Shown: positions 4,869 to 7,917 of the stretch, one piece after another
Numbering within the stretch: the first letter of the stretch is position 1
Layout: each line of letters begins with the position of its first letter
Assembly: GCA_900546605.1 (NCBI GenBank)
Contig: URDV01000101.1
Span: 1 to 7,917 of the forward strand
Length of the DNA stretch: 7,917 bases
Direction of reading: 5' to 3'
Source of the DNA: an uncultured Prevotella sp.
GTDB taxonomy: Bacteria > Bacteroidota > Bacteroidia > Bacteroidales > Bacteroidaceae
The notes under the pieces: model-generated
Database searches by the model: none
Seen by the model: only the letters and a program-made list of their open reading frames with translations
What the model was told of the DNA's origin: nothing
Translations under genes and position numbers: made by a program

Positions 4869-7268
4869 ATGAAGAAAATTACTCTCATGATGTCTTTGCT
4901 CCTTGCTATGGGATCAATGACTGCTTCTGCTCAGGTGCTTGACCGTTCTGGGTGGAGTATTTCCGTTTCGGGTGAAACCGCCTCTGATGGTGGTAAGAAC
5001 GCTATCATTGATGGCAAGAACAACACGTATTGGCACTCAAACTGGGGTGGTACGGGTGCTGCTGGTGACGCTTCTAAAAAGCTTCCTCAGTTTTTTCAAG
5101 TCGACTTAGGCTCTGAACAGACCTTCCGTTCTATTATGTATGTTCCTCGCGTAAACCTGGATAATGGTACAGTCTATTCTTTCAAAGTTTATGTTAGCAA
5201 CACAGCCTTCCCCTCTACAGCAGAAGGCGCCAGTGCAGCTACTATTGTCGATGGCCTGAATGAAGCTGATCTCAAAATGGAAGGTACATTCGACTATACT
5301 GGTAAAAGCGGTCAACCTACAATGGTTTGGAGTGCTGATAAAGACGTTACAGGACAATATGTTTTGTTTGTTATTACTGACGCTAAGGGAAACAACCAAG
5401 GTAAGTGGGCTTCATGCGCTGAATTTAACCTTTCAAAAGACAACTTCAATGTTACCTATAACTACACTTACAAAGGAGAAGTTGTAGGACAGAAGAAAGT
5501 ATTAACTCCAACTCCTGAAGAGAACGTTCCTACATTCGGTACTTACCTTAATGGTACTATTACCAAGACAGGTAATGGTATTTACACCGTAGAATGCACT
5601 CCCTTATTTGAATCTGCTGCAACCTACAACCCTGAAACTGCTCGTTGGTATGCTATTGACATACATAACAATCAGGCAAATAAACTTTGGTATGTTGCCA
5701 ATGAAGGTGGCTTAGTAAACACTCCTACTATTGATAAGGGGTTCGTTACAAATTTGACAGATAATTACCTTTGGACTTTTGTAGGTAATGAAACTGATGG
5801 TTACAAAATCTACAACAAAGCAACAGGTAAGGCTATTGCTTATACCACCAATGCTACTACAAGCGATAATGGTGATGTATTCCAAATCAAAGTTTCTACC
5901 GCTTCTAACAAAGCTAAAGGTTTCTGCTTTACCAAGGATGGTTCTAACTACTTGAATGAACAAGGTAATAAGATTGCTACTTGGAATCAAACTGACGAAG
6001 GTTCTACTATGCACGTTCAGGAACCTAACGACTACATCCTTGCTTATGCTGCCAATGATGAGACTCAAACTTACGATGACAGCAATGCACCCGAAAATGC
6101 CATTGGTGCCGACTCTTATTTGAGCAATGCTGAAAACTTTGCTGCATACAAGGCTGCTTATGCTGCTGCAATTGCAGAAAACGCAACAGAAGCAGATATA
6201 AACAATTTGCTCACATACAACAAAAAAGTTGAAGCAGGCAAGGCTGAATCAACTATTGAGGAGGGTAAATACTATCGTCTTTACAACCACGCTAACAAAA
6301 GAATTATGCGTGTTGATCCTACGAACAACACCATTATGGACTATAGCGCAGACGCAAACGAAGCTAAATCTGTTGGTTCTGTTGTTACATTTAAGAGCAT
6401 TCCCAACGAACCTGGTCGCTATCGCATGATGATTGAAGGTAAAACCTTTGGTAAAACAAATCAGAGTGCTAATGTTGTGCTACAGGAGGATAACTCTAAC
6501 GCAAAGGGTAGCTTTATTGTAGATCACGTTGGTACCAAATTTAAGTTCCGCGATAACACCTCTTCTACCCCACGTTATAGCTATATACACTGCAACGATG
6601 GTAAAGTCGTAGGTTGGGAATATGGTGATGGTGGAGCATCATGGTGGTACGTAGTTCCCGCAACCGATGTAGAAATCGCAATGACTGAAGTTGAAGGCAA
6701 GCGTTATGCTTCTGCATACCTTCCCTTCGATGTTAAGGCAGTTAACGGTGCTCAGGCTTACGTAGGTGAACTCAACGATACTAAGGACGTTCTCGACATG
6801 ACTTCTGTAAGCAGTGTTCCTGCTAACCAAGGTTTCGTACTCGTTGGTGATGCTGAAAAGGCTACACTTACTATTGGTGCAGCTAACGCTCTCCCCGTTA
6901 CTAACGCTTTGACTGGTTCTAACGTTAAGGTTGCTCTCGAAACTACTACTGGTAGTGGTGAATCTGCTATTGTAACTGACCACCGTGCTGACTACCTCGT
7001 ATTCGGTACTAACGCAGGTAACGTAGGCTTCTACAAGCCTTCTGCAACTAAAAATACTATCGCAGCTAACAAGGCATTTATTGCAGCAAGCTCACTCACA
7101 ACAGGTGCAGGTGCTATTGCCTTGAACTTTGGTGGTAACACTACTGGCATTAACAATGCTGTTGTTGCAAGCGAAAACGCTCCTATCTTCGACCTCAGTG
7201 GTCGTCGCGTAGTGAAGGCTGTTAAGGGTGGTGTTTACATCCAGAACGGTAAGAAGTTCGTGAAGTAA
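4869..7268 (+). CDS. Secreted multi-domain lectin-like protein with F5/8 type C domain and T9SS-like tail
   Basis: The ATG at 4869 gives 799 residues starting with a signal peptide (MKKITLMMSLLLAMGSMTASA, probable cut A21|Q22). An upstream TTG at 4797 would bury this signal. Residues about 25-190 look like an F5/8 type C (discoidin, CBM32-like) domain, with AIIDG at 45-49, YWHSNW at 54-59, QFFQVDLG at 74-81 and a closing strand near 163-170. About 259-386 and 464-605 each resemble a ricin-type beta-trefoil (WYAIDIHNN..., YYRLYNHANKRIMRV, then repeated 'I.N..TGK.I'-type strands). An Ala-rich helical segment at about 410-461 joins them. A beta-rich region (612-756, YASAYLPFDV) precedes the tail 770-799, PIFDLSGRRV...GGVYIQNGKKF, the type seen on T9SS cargo in Prevotella. 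No catalytic domain was recognised, so glycan binding at the surface is the inferred role. Codons such as GGT, GCT and AAC suggest high expression. Confidence 0.85.
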   Translation: MKKITLMMSLLLAMGSMTASAQVLDRSGWSISVSGETASDGGKNAIIDGKNNTYWHSNWGGTGAAGDASKKLPQFFQVDLGSEQTFRSIMYVPRVNLDNGTVYSFKVYVSNTAFPSTAEGASAATIVDGLNEADLKMEGTFDYTGKSGQPTMVWSADKDVTGQYVLFVITDAKGNNQGKWASCAEFNLSKDNFNVTYNYTYKGEVVGQKKVLTPTPEENVPTFGTYLNGTITKTGNGIYTVECTPLFESAATYNPETARWYAIDIHNNQANKLWYVANEGGLVNTPTIDKGFVTNLTDNYLWTFVGNETDGYKIYNKATGKAIAYTTNATTSDNGDVFQIKVSTASNKAKGFCFTKDGSNYLNEQGNKIATWNQTDEGSTMHVQEPNDYILAYAANDETQTYDDSNAPENAIGADSYLSNAENFAAYKAAYAAAIAENATEADINNLLTYNKKVEAGKAESTIEEGKYYRLYNHANKRIMRVDPTNNTIMDYSADANEAKSVGSVVTFKSIPNEPGRYRMMIEGKTFGKTNQSANVVLQEDNSNAKGSFIVDHVGTKFKFRDNTSSTPRYSYIHCNDGKVVGWEYGDGGASWWYVVPATDVEIAMTEVEGKRYASAYLPFDVKAVNGAQAYVGELNDTKDVLDMTSVSSVPANQGFVLVGDAEKATLTIGAANALPVTNALTGSNVKVALETTTGSGESAIVTDHRADYLVFGTNAGNVGFYKPSATKNTIAANKAFIAASSLTTGAGAIALNFGGNTTGINNAVVASENAPIFDLSGRRVVKAVKGGVYIQNGKKFVK

Positions 7269-7322
7269 ACAAACCGCACATCAATTCTATCATTTTAATC
7301 AACAAGAAAATATCCTATCAAA

Positions 7323-7496
7323 ATGAAGAAATCATATATCAAGCCCCAGGCTCAGGCAGTTTGTCTCTTCACGGAGGACACGATGTTGGCTGGATCAACT
7401 ACTTTCGAAGTAAACGCTGGTAAAGAGACTGACGTTATTATGTCTGAAGGTAAGGGTTGGAGCAGCGATAACTGGACTGCTACCGACGAAGACTGA
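7323..7496 (+). CDS. 57-residue small protein of the MKKxYxKP type
   Basis: The protein begins MKKSYIKPQAQAVCLFTEDT and ends WSSDNWTATDED. Small Bacteroidetes proteins of this kind share a 'MKKxYxKP' start, an 'E/D-xxLA-G/x-S' stretch (here EDTMLAGS at 18-25), a variable middle and an acidic, Trp-containing end. I know of no established function for them. It lacks a hydrophobic signal or membrane segment. It starts 54 bp after the lectin stop with no promoter or terminator between, so it should be co-transcribed with the lectin gene. The leader is A-rich without a Shine-Dalgarno sequence. The conserved head, variable middle and acidic tail could fit a processed peptide, but that is conjecture. 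Confidence 0.75.
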   Translation: MKKSYIKPQAQAVCLFTEDTMLAGSTTFEVNAGKETDVIMSEGKGWSSDNWTATDED

Positions 7497-7498
7497 TC

Positions 7499-7553
7499 AC
7501 ACCTTTTCCTTAAGGTGTTAAGAAACTTGTGGGGAAGTAGGTAGCCCCACAAG
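7499..7553 (+). other. Two tandem hairpins without U-tracts
   Basis: The first hairpin pairs ACACCTT (7499-7505) with AAGGTGT (7512-7518). The second pairs CTTGTGGGG (7526-7534) with CCCCACAAG (7545-7553). Both stems are perfect. They start 3 bases after the small-protein stop and lead directly into two terminators. They may protect the transcript 3' end or assist termination. Confidence 0.6.
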
Positions 7554-7555
7554 CA

Positions 7556-7604
7556 ATTACAGTAACGTTTCTCTACTAAGAGAGATGTAAACCGTAATTT
7601 TTTT
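7556..7604 (+). terminator. Rho-independent terminator, first of two
   Basis: ATTAC-x-GT (from 7556) pairs with AC-x-GTAAT (to 7598), and an inner TCTCT/AGAGA stem closes the loop. A T7 run follows (7598-7604). Mispaired bases lie in the middle of the stem. It ends the lectin/small-protein unit. Confidence 0.65.
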
Positions 7605-7612
7605 CATTTGTT

Positions 7613-7645
7613 AAGGCTGTTCGAAGTGATTCGAGCAGCCTTTTT
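7613..7645 (+). terminator. Rho-independent terminator, second of two
   Basis: A 13-bp stem, AAGGCTGTTCGAA (7613-7625) against TTCGAGCAGCCTT (7630-7642), has one G:U pair, a GTGA loop and T5 at 7641-7645. This is the strongest terminator of the series. Confidence 0.85.
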
Positions 7646-7873
7646 AATGCTTTAGAAATGACAGGGAAGTTTTAAGGAGAATATGTTGAAGTTGGGTTAG
7701 ACGACGTCTTTATGTGGCGCCAAAGTAGTATTAAGGGGCATTCTATAAATTAGTAGTTTATTTATTATTGCTCCGGTAAAACACCGAAACGCAACTTCTT
7801 CCGTCTTAAACCCTTTATAAATAGAGTTTCATGCTCTTTATTTCAAAAAGTAAGCCCCTTTAGTTAGCTGCAC

Positions 7874-7917
7874 ATGGCTGCAGAAGCTATTATTGGCATA
7901 AAAGCAGACATGAAATA
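7874..7917 (+). CDS. Possible gene start cut by the window edge
   Basis: From an ATG at 7874 the frame is open to the window end and reads MAAEAIIGIKADMK. It has no clear Shine-Dalgarno sequence or promoter. A second start, ATG at 7910 (ATGAAATA), is in the same frame. With only 14 codons visible this may be chance. The preceding 7646-7873 holds no gene that I can support. Confidence 0.2.
   Translation, partial: MAAEAIIGIKADMK

Overview
The window looks like chromosomal DNA from the Bacteroidales, most likely a Prevotella-type organism. Four things support this. Promoters match the Bacteroidetes pattern (TTTG or TTG, about 20 nt, then TAnnTTTG). Most genes have A-rich leaders without a Shine-Dalgarno sequence. 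There is a secreted protein with a tail resembling the type IX secretion (T9SS) sorting signal, and a 57-residue protein of the 'MKKxYxKP ... LAxS ... DED' kind typical of this group. No database search was possible, so the taxonomy is inferred.

Layout. At 5-36 there is a short degenerate 8-bp tandem repeat. At 130-1989 there are two co-directional genes: threonine ammonia-lyase with an ACT domain, and a small Bacteroidetes-type putative DNA-binding protein. An out-of-frame coding-like tail follows, then a long hairpin at 2078-2136. The 2055-2759 stretch has no credible gene. It holds a terminator with no assigned gene, a MITE-like element with 33-bp terminal inverted repeats (2497-2714), and a stray copy of that repeat end at 2163-2185. 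The element stops just before the promoter of a GT14-type (Core-2/I-branching) glycosyltransferase (2760-3656). Next comes a small zinc-ribbon membrane protein (3925-4185) with its own promoter and an unusually good Shine-Dalgarno sequence. A perfect 20-bp hairpin separates it from a convergent relic, the last ~38 codons of an outer-membrane beta-barrel (TonB-dependent-receptor-like) gene on the minus strand (4350-4466).

The right part is one apparent transcription unit. A textbook Bacteroidetes promoter (4715-4746) with a T7 run in its spacer and a C8 run beside it drives a 799-residue secreted, multi-domain, lectin-like protein (4869-7268). It has an F5/8-type C domain, two beta-trefoil-like regions and a T9SS-like tail. 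A 57-residue small protein follows (7323-7496), then four hairpins in tandem, two of them with U-tracts. The last ~270 bases hold no convincing gene, except perhaps a start cut by the window edge.

How the parts work together: the left genes are housekeeping or regulatory, the glycosyltransferase probably decorates surface glycans, and the lectin-like protein probably binds glycans outside the cell. The most interesting pieces are the lectin plus small-protein unit with its possibly slippage-prone promoter, the MITE-like element abutting a promoter, and the barrel-gene relic.
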